Positions 36,173 to 44,269 of a DNA stretch of 64,000 bases are shown here, piece by piece. Under the pieces are notes generated by a model that was not told the DNA's origin, searched no databases, and saw nothing but the letters and a program-made list of their open reading frames with translations. The stretch spans positions 4,526,001-4,590,000 of the forward strand of contig NZ_CP046582.1 in the NCBI RefSeq assembly GCF_018141005.1. The letters are read 5' to 3'. Within the stretch, counting starts at the first letter, position 1. Each line of letters begins with the position of its first letter. Source of the DNA: Erwinia sp. E602 (GTDB taxonomy: Bacteria; Pseudomonadota; Gammaproteobacteria; Enterobacterales; Enterobacteriaceae). A program made the translations under genes and the position numbers.

Positions 36173-37072
36173 ATGAATGCACAAGAGACGCGCCGGGGCA
36201 TCCTGTTCGCGCTGGGCGCCTATTTTATCTGGGGCGTGGCCCCCGCCTATTTCAAACTAATCCAGCAGGTGGCCGCCGGCGAAATCATGACCCACCGGGT
36301 GATCTGGTCGTTCTTCTTTATGCTGATCCTGCTGACCGTCAGCCGTAACTGGCGCAGCGTCAGCGCGGTGCTGAGACAGCCAAAGAAGGTGCTGCTGCTG
36401 GCCCTGTCAGCGGTGCTGATCTGCAGTAACTGGCTGCTGTATATCTGGGCGGTGAATAACCACCATATGCTGGAGGCCAGCCTCGGCTACTTTATTAATC
36501 CGCTGCTGAACGTGCTGGTGGGGATGGTGTTTCTGGCGGAACGTTTCCGCCGCCTGCAGTGGCTGGCGGTGGCGCTGGCGGCCTGCGGGGTGCTGGTGCA
36601 GCTGATCACCTTTGGGTCACTGCCGCTGATCGCGCTCGGGCTGGCAATCAGTTTCTCGTTCTATGGCCTGCTGCGAAAGAAGATCGCCGTCGATGCCCAG
36701 ACCGGGATGCTGATTGAGACCTGCTGGCTGCTGATCCCCGCCGCCGTCTATCTGTTTGGCGTTGCGGACAGCAGCACCAGCCATCTGGGCAATAACCCGC
36801 TGACGCTCAACCTGCTGCTGGTGGCGGCCGGAGTGCTGACCACCGTGCCGCTGCTGCTGTTTACCGCCGCCTGCGCGCGGCTGCGCCTCTCCACCGTCGG
36901 CTTCTTCCAGTATCTCGGCCCGACGCTGATGTTCCTGCTGGCGGTGCTGTTCTACGGCGAGCAGATGACCCCGGATAAGGCGGTGACCTTTGGCTTTATC
37001 TGGGCGGCGCTGGCGCTGTTTATTATCGATGCGCTGTTCAACCTGCGCCGGTCAGGTTCGCGCGCAGGCTGA
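36173..37072 (+). CDS. rarD: EamA-family transporter RarD
   Basis: Drug/metabolite-transporter superfamily protein with ten predicted helices, about 299 residues (E. coli 296). RarD is named from chloramphenicol sensitivity work; its substrate is not known. Diagnostic blocks are AYFIWGVAPAYFKL, THRVIWSFFFM, WAVNNHHMLEASLGYFINPL and GFFQYLGPTLMFLLAV. The ATG at 36173 (MNAQETRRG) matches the E. coli start better than one 15 nt earlier. Confidence 0.93.
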   Translation: MNAQETRRGILFALGAYFIWGVAPAYFKLIQQVAAGEIMTHRVIWSFFFMLILLTVSRNWRSVSAVLRQPKKVLLLALSAVLICSNWLLYIWAVNNHHMLEASLGYFINPLLNVLVGMVFLAERFRRLQWLAVALAACGVLVQLITFGSLPLIALGLAISFSFYGLLRKKIAVDAQTGMLIETCWLLIPAAVYLFGVADSSTSHLGNNPLTLNLLLVAAGVLTTVPLLLFTAACARLRLSTVGFFQYLGPTLMFLLAVLFYGEQMTPDKAVTFGFIWAALALFIIDALFNLRRSGSRAG

Positions 37073-37162
37073 CAATTTACCCAAGAGTCGAGGCCCGATC
37101 CTGCGGCAGCGCCAGCAGGGAAAACCGCTAATTCACTGCTGGTGGTAACGTAAAATAAAAAA

Positions 37163-37181
37163 CCCCGCCGGTGAGGCGGGG
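37163..37181 (-). terminator. corA terminator
   Basis: Stem CCCCGCC / GGCGGGG with a 5-nt loop, followed on the minus strand by TTTTTT. It lies 19 bp after the corA stop; on the plus strand, for rarD, no T-run follows. Confidence 0.88.
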
Positions 37182-37199
37182 CATGCTGCTTTCATCGCC

Positions 37200-38153
37200 T
37201 TACAGCCAGTTCTTACGCTTAAAGTAAGCGTACGGTGCCAGACCGGCGAGGATCATCAGGCCAATCGCACCCGGATAACCAAAGCTCCACTTCAGCTCCG
37301 GCATAAACTCAAAGTTCATGCCGTAGCTGGAGGCCACCAGCGTTGGCGGCAGGAACACCACCGAGACCACCGAGAAGATTTTAATAATCCGGTTCTGCTC
37401 GATGTTGATAAAGCCCATCGCCGCCTGCATCAGGAAGTTGACCTTCTGGAACAGCGATTCGTTGTGCGGCAGCAGGGATTCGATATCGCGCAGGATCTCG
37501 CGGGCCTGCTCCAGCTGGTTGCCCGGCAGGCGTGCCTTGCGCACCAGGAAGTTCAGCGCGCGCTGGGTATCCATCAGGCACAGGCGCACCTTCCAGCCGA
37601 TATCTTCCAGCTCCGCCAGCGTCGACAGCGCCGAGTCAAACTCGTCACCCTGCTGCCCTTCCATAATCACCCGGCTGAGCTTTTCCAGGTCGCTGTAGAT
37701 GTTTTCGATCTCGTCCGCCAGCTGTTCAATTTTGGTTTCAAACAGATCGAGCAGCAGCTCGTAGGCGTTACCGTCGGTAAGCACCTGGTTGCGGGCGCGC
37801 ATACGATAGAGGCGAAACGCCGGCAGTTCGCGCTCGCGCAGCGTGTACAGGCGCCCTTCGCGAATGGTGAAGGCCACGGTGGAGTTACCGGCGTGATCGT
37901 CGGCATCTTCATAAAAGAAGAAGGAGTGAATATGCAGGCCATCTTCGTCTTCAAAGAAGCGCGCGGACGCCTCAATGTCTTCCAGTTCAGGACGGGTGGC
38001 CAGGCTCTGGCCCAGCTCGCTCTGCACCCGATCGCGCTCGGCTTCTTCCGGTTCGATCAGGTCGACCCAGACGGAGGCGGTCATCGCTTCGCCGGGTTCA
38101 TCCAGCTCAAGACGGGTCAGACGGCTCTGGTCCAGTTTAAATGCGCTCAGCAT
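37200..38153 (-). CDS. corA: Magnesium/cobalt transport protein CorA
   Basis: Main constitutive Mg2+ channel of the inner membrane, a homopentamer also passing Co2+ and Ni2+. The 317 residues (E. coli 316) have a large acidic N-terminal cytosolic funnel and two C-terminal helices. The signature GMN is in [12 protein letters not shown] near residue 280, and the Lys-rich end YFKRKNWL closes the protein. Its start lies inside a candidate leader-peptide reading frame (38137-38211), and the upstream mRNA can form several hairpins. Confidence 0.97.
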   Translation of the reverse strand: MLSAFKLDQSRLTRLELDEPGEAMTASVWVDLIEPEEAERDRVQSELGQSLATRPELEDIEASARFFEDEDGLHIHSFFFYEDADDHAGNSTVAFTIREGRLYTLRERELPAFRLYRMRARNQVLTDGNAYELLLDLFETKIEQLADEIENIYSDLEKLSRVIMEGQQGDEFDSALSTLAELEDIGWKVRLCLMDTQRALNFLVRKARLPGNQLEQAREILRDIESLLPHNESLFQKVNFLMQAAMGFINIEQNRIIKIFSVVSVVFLPPTLVASSYGMNFEFMPELKWSFGYPGAIGLMILAGLAPYAYFKRKNWL

Positions 38154-38211
38154 AGCAGTACTCCCAATTCACAGTAACAATCGGGACAAAGCGCTTGAAC
38201 ACGGGAAACAT
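38137..38211 (-). CDS. Candidate corA leader peptide (CorL-like)
   Basis: A 24-codon reading frame, [16 protein letters not shown] plus EYCYAERI, starts 58 nt before corA and stops 17 nt inside it, in another frame. In Salmonella, translation of a short leader frame, corL, controls Rho-dependent termination in the corA leader. Equivalence to corL is inferred from position only. No strong ribosome site precedes the ATG (CTGACTGAAACGC), which weakens the case. A ribosome ending here would be placed right at the corA start. Confidence 0.4.
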   Translation of the reverse strand: MFPVFKRFVPIVTVNWEYCYAERI

Positions 38212-38217
38212 GCGTTT

Positions 38218-38352
38218 CAGTCAGCGAGCAACACTGACTCAGAGCGACGGGGAGTAATGCGGTCGCCAACAACCTCGAAGGCTATCGGCAAAGGAGGATA
38301 GCCTTAGGAGTTGTACCTGGGATCCAGGTCGTTGAGCCAGTATGTACTGGGT
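38218..38352 (-). promoter_or_regulatory. Structured corA 5' leader
   Basis: Four inverted repeats lie in a row: AGTCAG/CTGACT (about 38218-38238), AAGGCTAT/ATAGCCTT (about 38278-38307), ACCTGG/CCAGGT (about 38316-38330) and CCAGTA/TACTGG (about 38338-38351). Such a series upstream of a Mg2+ transporter fits a regulated leader RNA. Folding was judged by eye. Confidence 0.5.
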
Positions 38353-38446
38353 GTGTCCAAGGCGAATGTCCTCTTAGGGTAATGGTGGGCGCATGTTACG
38401 CTGAGACGAAAAAGGCGTCAAGCGGGGCCAGGCGCCCACCGGCGGC

Positions 38447-40609
38447 TCAGAGCGGTTCGAGCCTGGCGTAGGCGGCGACCAGCCATTTGATGCCCTGCCC
38501 CTGGAAGGCGACCTGCAGCCGGCTGTGTTCACCGCTGCCTTCCATATTAACGATGGTCCCCTCGCCGAATTTGGCATGCTGCACCCGCTGGCCCAGCGTG
38601 AATCCGCTGTCGTTTTTCGTCACCGGCGTGCCCATCCGCTGATGGTTAACCGGGCGGCTGACGCTGGCGCGCAGGCGCACCTCCTCCACGCACTCTTCCG
38701 GCAGTTCGCCGATAAAGCGCGACGGCCGGTGATACACTTCCTTACCATAAAGTCGCCGGGTTTCGGCATAGGTCAGGGTCAGCTTTTGCATCGCGCGGGT
38801 GACGCCAACGTACGCCAGACGGCGCTCCTCTTCCAGCCGTCCGCCTTCGTCCAGCGACATCTGGCTGGGGAACATTCCCTCTTCCATGCCGACGATAAAC
38901 ACCTGGCTGAACTCCAGCCCTTTCGCCGAGTGCAGCGTCATCAGCTGCACGGCGTCCTGCCACTTGTCGGCCTGGCCTTCACCGGCCTCCAGCGCGGCGT
39001 GGGAGAGGAAGGCCTGCAGCGGCATCAGGTCTTCGTCTTCATCCTGATAGCTGTACTGCCGCGTGGCGTTGACCAGCTCCTCAAGGTTTTCCACCCGCGC
39101 CTGGCCCTTCTCACCCTTCTCCTGCTCGTACATTAACCACAGGCCGGAGTCTTTGATTACCCGGTCGGTCTGTACGTGCAGCGGCAGTTCGCTGGTCTCT
39201 ACCGCCAGCGCGTCAACCAGCTCGGTAAAGCGCTGCAGCGCCGACGCCGCCCGCCCGGCCAGCGCCTTCTCCTGCAGCAGCGCGCGGCTGCTTTGCCACA
39301 GCGTCAGCTGGCGTTCGCGGGCGGTCTGGCGCACCACGTCCAGCGTACGATCGCCGATGCCGCGCGTCGGGGTGTTAATGACCCGTTCAAACGCCGCATC
39401 GTCATTGCGGTTGGCAATCAGCCGCAGGTAGGCCAGCGCGTCTTTAATCTCCTGGCGTTCGAAGAAGCGCATGCCGCCGTAAATGCGGTACGGCAGGCTG
39501 GTCTGCAGCAGCGCCTCTTCCAGCACGCGCGACTGGGCGTTGCTGCGGTAGAGAATGGCGCAGTCGTTGAGCGCACCGCCGTTTTCCATCCACACCTTGA
39601 TGCGGTTGACCACAAAGCGCGATTCGTCCAGTTCGTTAAAGGCACAGTAGATGGCAATCGGTTCGCCGTCGCTGCCGTCGGTCCACAGCTCTTTCCCCAG
39701 ACGGCCGTTGTTGTTGGCGATCAGGGTATTCGCGGCCTTCAGAATGTTGTTGGTTGAGCGGTAGTTCTGCTCGAGACGGATGGTTTCCGCCCCCGGGAAA
39801 TCGTTGAGGAAGCGCTGGATGTTCTCCACCTGCGCCCCGCGCCAGCCGTAGATCGACTGGTCGTCGTCGCCAACGATAATCACCTTGCCGGTGTCGCCGG
39901 CCAGCATGCGGATCCACGCGTACTGGATGTTGTTGGTATCCTGGAATTCGTCCACCAGAATATTGCTGAAGCGCTCACGGTAGTGGTTGAGAATATGCGG
40001 CTTGTTCAGCCACAGCTCGTGGGCGCGCAGCAGCAGTTCGGCAAAGTCCACCAGACCGGCGCGATCGCAGGCTTCCTGATAGGCCTGGTAGATACGCAGC
40101 CAGGTCTGTTCCACCGGATTGCCGTAGCTTTCGATGTGCTTCGGCCGCAGCCCTTCGTCTTTTTTGCCGTTGATGTACCACATCCCCTGACGGGCGGGCC
40201 ACTGCTTCTCATCAAGGTTCATCGCTTTGATCAGCCGCTTAAGCAGGCGCAGCTGGTCTTCGCTGTCGAGGATCTGGAAGTCCTGCGGCAGGCTGGCGTC
40301 CAGATGGTGTGCCCGCAGCAGGCGGTGCGCCAGCCCGTGGAAGGTGCCGATCCACATGCCGCCCTGGCTGGTGCCGATCAGCTGCTCAATACGGTGACGC
40401 ATCTCCGCCGCCGCCTTGTTGGTGAAGGTCACCGCCATCACCGAGTAAGGGGAGCAGTTCTCAACCGACAGCAGCCAGGCGATGCGGTGCACCAGTACGC
40501 GGGTTTTACCGCTGCCGGCACCGGCCAGTACCAGCAGGTTACTGCGCGGGGCGGCTACCGCGTCGCGTTGTTTGTCATTCAGGCTGTCGAGCAGGTCAGA
40601 AACGTCCAT
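38447..40609 (-). CDS. uvrD: DNA helicase II UvrD
   Basis: Superfamily 1 3'-5' helicase acting in nucleotide excision and mismatch repair and in clearing RecA filaments. With the start at 40609 (MDVSDLLDSLNDKQ) the length is 720, identical to E. coli. Walker A is GAGSGKT (30-36), motif II is DEFQDTNN near 220, motif IV-VI blocks include LRLIANRNDDAAFERV and YVGVTRAMQKL. The C-terminal Tudor-like region ends QGQGIKWLVAAYARLEPL. A LexA-box-like sequence precedes it. Confidence 0.97.
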   Translation of the reverse strand: MDVSDLLDSLNDKQRDAVAAPRSNLLVLAGAGSGKTRVLVHRIAWLLSVENCSPYSVMAVTFTNKAAAEMRHRIEQLIGTSQGGMWIGTFHGLAHRLLRAHHLDASLPQDFQILDSEDQLRLLKRLIKAMNLDEKQWPARQGMWYINGKKDEGLRPKHIESYGNPVEQTWLRIYQAYQEACDRAGLVDFAELLLRAHELWLNKPHILNHYRERFSNILVDEFQDTNNIQYAWIRMLAGDTGKVIIVGDDDQSIYGWRGAQVENIQRFLNDFPGAETIRLEQNYRSTNNILKAANTLIANNNGRLGKELWTDGSDGEPIAIYCAFNELDESRFVVNRIKVWMENGGALNDCAILYRSNAQSRVLEEALLQTSLPYRIYGGMRFFERQEIKDALAYLRLIANRNDDAAFERVINTPTRGIGDRTLDVVRQTARERQLTLWQSSRALLQEKALAGRAASALQRFTELVDALAVETSELPLHVQTDRVIKDSGLWLMYEQEKGEKGQARVENLEELVNATRQYSYQDEDEDLMPLQAFLSHAALEAGEGQADKWQDAVQLMTLHSAKGLEFSQVFIVGMEEGMFPSQMSLDEGGRLEEERRLAYVGVTRAMQKLTLTYAETRRLYGKEVYHRPSRFIGELPEECVEEVRLRASVSRPVNHQRMGTPVTKNDSGFTLGQRVQHAKFGEGTIVNMEGSGEHSRLQVAFQGQGIKWLVAAYARLEPL

Positions 40610-40643
40610 AGGCACCGTTGAGTCGCGAGCGGCATGCGCTCTA

Positions 40644-40659
40644 CTGGTTATTTAACCAG
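40644..40659. promoter_or_regulatory. Possible LexA box upstream of uvrD
   Basis: CTGGTTATTTAACCAG fits the LexA outline CTG-N10-CAG and is fully palindromic, but has G/C in place of the usual T/A at positions 4 and 13. E. coli uvrD has a LexA box in the same interval. It could alternatively be a short hairpin after yigB. Confidence 0.4.
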
Positions 40660-40663
40660 CTTA

Positions 40664-41380
40664 TTATATCAGCGCGGTCAGCGATGCCAACCGTGAAATT
40701 TCCAGCGTTGGTAACAGGCGCGCATCGTTGATGTGCATCAGGTTGCCTTCACGCAGGTTGATCCAGCACGCCTGCAGGCCAGAGCGCACGGCACCGGCCA
40801 CGTCGGTGGTCAGGTCGTCACCGACGTGCAGGATCTGCTGGGGTGCCAGATTGAGCCGTTCGGCCGCCAGCTGGTACATGTCCTGATACGGTTTGGCGCG
40901 GCCGTCCGGGCCGGCGCGCAGGATAAACTGAAAGTATTTATCCAGCCCGAACAGGTGCGGTTCGGCATTGCCGTTGGTGACGGCCACCAGCGGCAGGCGC
41001 TCAGCCAGCGCGGCCAGCGTGCGGTGGGTCTCATCCGCGATCTCAATCCTGCTGCGCCACTGCGCAAAGATCGCCATCACCTCACGCGAGCCCCGGGCGG
41101 CCTGCGGGGTGGCAATGCCGGCATCCAGCATCACCTGCTCAACGGCCCGACGACGCCATTCGCTGACGTCGTGATAAATTTCCGGCTCGGCGGCCAGCAG
41201 GCGGTTACGCACCTGCTGATACTGCGCCGGAGTGACGTCCTGCAGCGACGGGTGCCAGGCCTGCAGCGCGGCGTGGGACTCAATGGCGGTGCGCCTGATC
41301 ACCGGCGCGTTGTCATACAGGGTATCGTCGAGATCGAAGGTCATCGCGGCGATCGGGCGTAGCGGTCGGTAGAAGTGCAT
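40664..41380 (-). CDS. yigB: HAD phosphatase YigB (FMN phosphatase)
   Basis: HAD-superfamily phosphatase; E. coli YigB dephosphorylates 5-amino-6-(5-phospho-ribitylamino)uracil and FMN, giving a role in riboflavin supply. The 238 residues hold motif [11 protein letters not shown] (about 15-24), motif [11 protein letters not shown] and motif [19 protein letters not shown] with [13 protein letters not shown]. Its ATG shares one base with the xerC stop (TGATG), so it is part of the dapF-yigA-xerC-yigB unit. Confidence 0.94.
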   Translation of the reverse strand: MHFYRPLRPIAAMTFDLDDTLYDNAPVIRRTAIESHAALQAWHPSLQDVTPAQYQQVRNRLLAAEPEIYHDVSEWRRRAVEQVMLDAGIATPQAARGSREVMAIFAQWRSRIEIADETHRTLAALAERLPLVAVTNGNAEPHLFGLDKYFQFILRAGPDGRAKPYQDMYQLAAERLNLAPQQILHVGDDLTTDVAGAVRSGLQACWINLREGNLMHINDARLLPTLEISRLASLTALI

Positions 41381-42288
41381 CAGGATTTTCCTCGTTTCGC
41401 ACGGGGATGGGCGGCATCGTAAACCGACGCCAGGTGTTGAAAGTCGAGATGGGTGTAGATCTGGGTGGTGGTCAGATTGGCGTGGCCTAACAGCTCCTGC
41501 ACCGCGCGCAGATCGCCGCTGGATTCCAGCATATGCGTGGCGAACGAGTGGCGCAGCTTGTGCGGATGCACGTGACTGGCCAGCCCCTGCTTAATGCCCC
41601 ACTCGGCGAAGCGCTTCTGCACGTTGCGTGCGGAGATGCGTTTACCCTGCTTCGACAGAAACAGGGCGTTATCCTGTGGAACAAACAGCTCGCGCAGCAC
41701 CAGCCAGTTCTCCAGCCAGCTGACCGCGGTGCGGCCCACCGGCAGCCGGCGCTCTTTGCTGCCCTTACCGGTGACCCACACTTCGCCGGAGGCCAGCTCG
41801 AGATGGCCAAGGTCGATGCCGACCAGTTCGGAGAGACGTAAACCGGCACCGTACATCACTTCCAGCATCGCGCGGTCGCGCACCGCCAGCGGATCGTTGA
41901 GGTCGATATCCAGCAGGCGATTGACCTCATCAACGTCAATATTCTTCGGCAGATGGCGCGGCGCGCGCGGCGTGGCCACGCCCTTAGCCGGGTTGGCGAC
42001 GATCGCGCCCTGGCCAATCAGCCAGTCAAGAAAGCTGCGCAGCGCGGAGAGGCGCAGCGCAAGGCTGGCGGGCTTCAGACCGTTACGGCTGCTGCGCGCG
42101 GCCAGCGCGCGCACTTTGGCCGCATCCAGCTGCGCCCAGTCGCCGAGCTTCAGTGCATCCAGCAGCTGGACGATCGCCTCCAGCTGGCGGCGGTAGTTAA
42201 TTTGTGTCAGCGGGCTGAGCTGGCGCTCCACCCTGAGGTAACGCAGAAAGCCCTCGACGGCAGGCAGCAGCGGCGAGTCGCTGGTCAC
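41380..42288 (-). CDS. xerC: Site-specific tyrosine recombinase XerC
   Basis: With XerD resolves chromosome dimers at dif and plasmid multimers. The 302 residues (E. coli 298) show a SAM-like N-terminal DNA-binding domain and the catalytic core: Arg in [10 protein letters not shown], Lys in [16 protein letters not shown] (HxxR), and His and nucleophile Tyr in [18 protein letters not shown]. Stop and start overlap the neighbours on both sides (ATGA with yigA, TGATG with yigB). It is a housekeeping Xer protein and not a mobile-element integrase. Confidence 0.96.
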   Translation of the reverse strand: MTSDSPLLPAVEGFLRYLRVERQLSPLTQINYRRQLEAIVQLLDALKLGDWAQLDAAKVRALAARSSRNGLKPASLALRLSALRSFLDWLIGQGAIVANPAKGVATPRAPRHLPKNIDVDEVNRLLDIDLNDPLAVRDRAMLEVMYGAGLRLSELVGIDLGHLELASGEVWVTGKGSKERRLPVGRTAVSWLENWLVLRELFVPQDNALFLSKQGKRISARNVQKRFAEWGIKQGLASHVHPHKLRHSFATHMLESSGDLRAVQELLGHANLTTTQIYTHLDFQHLASVYDAAHPRAKRGKS

Positions 42289-43001
42289 GCCCGTTCCACC
42301 CAGTTTTCCAGCAGCGGCGGCAGCATCAGCGACAGGTGCTGAAGCAGGGTGGTGCCCATGCCGGTCTGGTAGTGCTGGCTGTCCCGGCTGCTGAAAATCA
42401 GCACGCCAAGATCGCCTCGCTCACCGAGTAACGACATCGCCACCGAGCCGATCGCTTTCGCCTGCGGCAGCAGCAGCAGCAGCTCCGGGCCATTCAGGCT
42501 GCCAAGATAGTGATTCTGCTTACCCAGCCGCTGAATGCGCACGGGCTCAAACGCCTGCCGTGGCAGCGCCAGCTGGGTGAAGTCGGACGGCGCACCGATG
42601 CGCCAGCGCTCGCTGAACAGACGGATATTGGCCCCTGCCAGCCCGAGATCGCGCGCCCAGCGCTGCAGGCGGTTGAGCATCTCATGCAGGGTGGGGGCCG
42701 ACGCCAGCCGCCCCTGTAGCTCAAACAGCCGGTCAAACAGCTGCTGGTTGGCGCTGGCCTGCTGCATCAGCAGGGTAATCTCTTCCTCCAGTTCCCGGAT
42801 GTGATTACGCTGACGCGCGAGCTGCCACTCCACCAGCGACACGGTGCCGCGGATCGGGTGCGGCACGATCATCTGCTCGACCTGGCGGGCGTTGCGGATA
42901 AAGAAGTCCGGGTTCTGCAGCAGGTATTCGCTGACGCTGCGATCGTCCGGCAGCATTTCGCCGCCGGCGCTGGCCTGCTGTGGCTCACCGACCGTTTTCA
43001 T
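42285..43001 (-). CDS. yigA: DUF484 family protein YigA
   Basis: GAF-domain-like protein of unknown function, always found between dapF and xerC in relatives. The 238 residues (E. coli 235) have the family start [16 protein letters not shown], a coiled coil (about 60-95, [17 protein letters not shown]) and a C-terminal GAF-like domain with [21 protein letters not shown] (cut here as [13 protein letters not shown]). It overlaps dapF and xerC by 4 nt each. Confidence 0.9.
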   Translation of the reverse strand: MKTVGEPQQASAGGEMLPDDRSVSEYLLQNPDFFIRNARQVEQMIVPHPIRGTVSLVEWQLARQRNHIRELEEEITLLMQQASANQQLFDRLFELQGRLASAPTLHEMLNRLQRWARDLGLAGANIRLFSERWRIGAPSDFTQLALPRQAFEPVRIQRLGKQNHYLGSLNGPELLLLLPQAKAIGSVAMSLLGERGDLGVLIFSSRDSQHYQTGMGTTLLQHLSLMLPPLLENWVERA

Positions 43002-43822
43002 AGGTGGATAAATCCGTCATAAACGTGGGTGGCCGGGCCGGTCATAAACAGCGGCTGACCCGGGCCTTGCCAGGTGATATTCAGCGAACCGCCGGGCAGG
43101 TCGACCCGCACGGTGTCCGCCAGCAGCCCCTGCTGGATGCCCACCGCAACCGCCGCACAGGCGCCGCTGCCGCAGGCCTGGGTCTCGCCGGCGCCGCGTT
43201 CATAGACGCGCAGGCGAATATGTTCGCGGCTGACCACTTCCATAAAGCCGACGTTGACCCGCTCCGGGAAGCGTTCATGGCTTTCAAGGACCGGCCCCAG
43301 CGTCTCCACCGCAGCGGTTTTCACACTGTCGACCTGCAGCACGCAGTGCGGGTTGCCCATTGACACCACACCGCACATCACCGTCTGTTCGGCCGCGCGC
43401 ATCAGGTAGATATTTTCCGCTTTATTGGCGCGGAACGGCACCTGAGAAGGCTCGAAGTTGGGTTCGCCCATATTCACACAAACCCGCTCATCCTGGCTGA
43501 CGCTCAGCACCATGCGGCCGGTTTGCGTGCTGACGCGGATGTCGCTCTTGTTGGTCAGCCCTTTTAAGCGCACGAAGCGGGCAAAACAGCGCGCACCGTT
43601 GCCGCACTGCGCCACTTCACTGCCGTCGGCGTTAAAGATGCGATAGTGGAAATCAAGGTCGGGATCGTAAGGCGGTTCGACGATCAGCAGCTGATCGAAA
43701 CCGATCCCCAGATGCCGGTCAGCCAGGCGGCGGATCAGCTCAGGGGAGAAATAAACGTTTTGGGTGACGGCATCGACCACCATAAAGTCATTGCCAAGGC
43801 CGTGCATTTTCGAGAACTGCAT
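42998..43822 (-). CDS. dapF: Diaminopimelate epimerase DapF
   Basis: Converts LL- to meso-diaminopimelate for lysine and peptidoglycan. The start at 43822 ([13 protein letters not shown]) gives 274 residues, the E. coli length; an ATG 24 nt upstream lacks support. The two catalytic cysteines are in [10 protein letters not shown] (Cys73) and [11 protein letters not shown] (near 217). Downstream of lptM by 27 nt and first of a tightly overlapping unit reaching yigB. Confidence 0.97.
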   Translation of the reverse strand: MQFSKMHGLGNDFMVVDAVTQNVYFSPELIRRLADRHLGIGFDQLLIVEPPYDPDLDFHYRIFNADGSEVAQCGNGARCFARFVRLKGLTNKSDIRVSTQTGRMVLSVSQDERVCVNMGEPNFEPSQVPFRANKAENIYLMRAAEQTVMCGVVSMGNPHCVLQVDSVKTAAVETLGPVLESHERFPERVNVGFMEVVSREHIRLRVYERGAGETQACGSGACAAVAVGIQQGLLADTVRVDLPGGSLNITWQGPGQPLFMTGPATHVYDGFIHL

Positions 43823-43849
43823 GTTCTGCTCCGCCGGGTACGTCATCGT

Positions 43850-44044
43850 TTACTGGGCCGCTGGCACACTCTGCCCCGGGGACGTGACGGCTGCCTGCGG
43901 GTTGTTCGCGGTAGCGCTCGCCGTCGTGGCGGTTTGTGGCTGGGTTGGTTCATCTTTCGGGAAGTAGAGCGGCCCCTTCAGGCCACATCCCGCCAGGCTG
44001 GCCGCCGCCAGAATCAGCGCCAGTCGGCATATCAGTGTCTTCAT
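43850..44044 (-). CDS. lptM: LPS-translocon maturation lipoprotein LptM (YifL)
   Basis: Small outer-membrane lipoprotein that helps oxidative maturation of LptD in E. coli. The 64 residues from 44044 have a signal peptide MKTLICRLALILAAASLAGC with lipobox LAGC and the diagnostic GCGLKGPLYFP that mimics LPS binding. The Thr/Ala/Gln-rich tail is poorly conserved. In-frame ATGs 6 and 15 nt earlier are possible starts. The neighbour expected on its upstream side, cyaY, is absent. Confidence 0.92.
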   Translation of the reverse strand: MKTLICRLALILAAASLAGCGLKGPLYFPKDEPTQPQTATTASATANNPQAAVTSPGQSVPAAQ

Positions 44045-44228
44045 TCGCATTCTGCTCAATAGTGATGCCTGTTTGCTCTCTATAATCGCAGGTGAAGTAT
44101 GAAAAGCAACAGGAAAAGCAGGCGGTTTCTGGCTCAGGTTGGGGTGACGACGGTATCACGGTATAAAGAGGACATTAACACGACGTCAGACGAAAGCAAT
44201 TTCTCGCAAGGAGGAAGACTGGCCACTA

Positions 44229-44258
44229 CAGGTGACGCCGCTATCGCCAGGTCACCTG
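44229..44258 (-). terminator. Stem-loop after cyaA
   Basis: Perfect 8-bp stem CAGGTGAC / GTCACCTG with a 14-nt loop, 11 bp after the cyaA stop. No T-run follows on the minus strand. It is the only structured element in the 225 bp separating cyaA from lptM. Confidence 0.45.
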
Positions 44259-44269
44259 AACTCGATTTA

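Noticed and set aside
41380..42288. Tyrosine recombinase as a sign of an integrated element
   Set aside because: Length, sequence and the dapF-yigA-xerC-yigB context identify chromosomal XerC.
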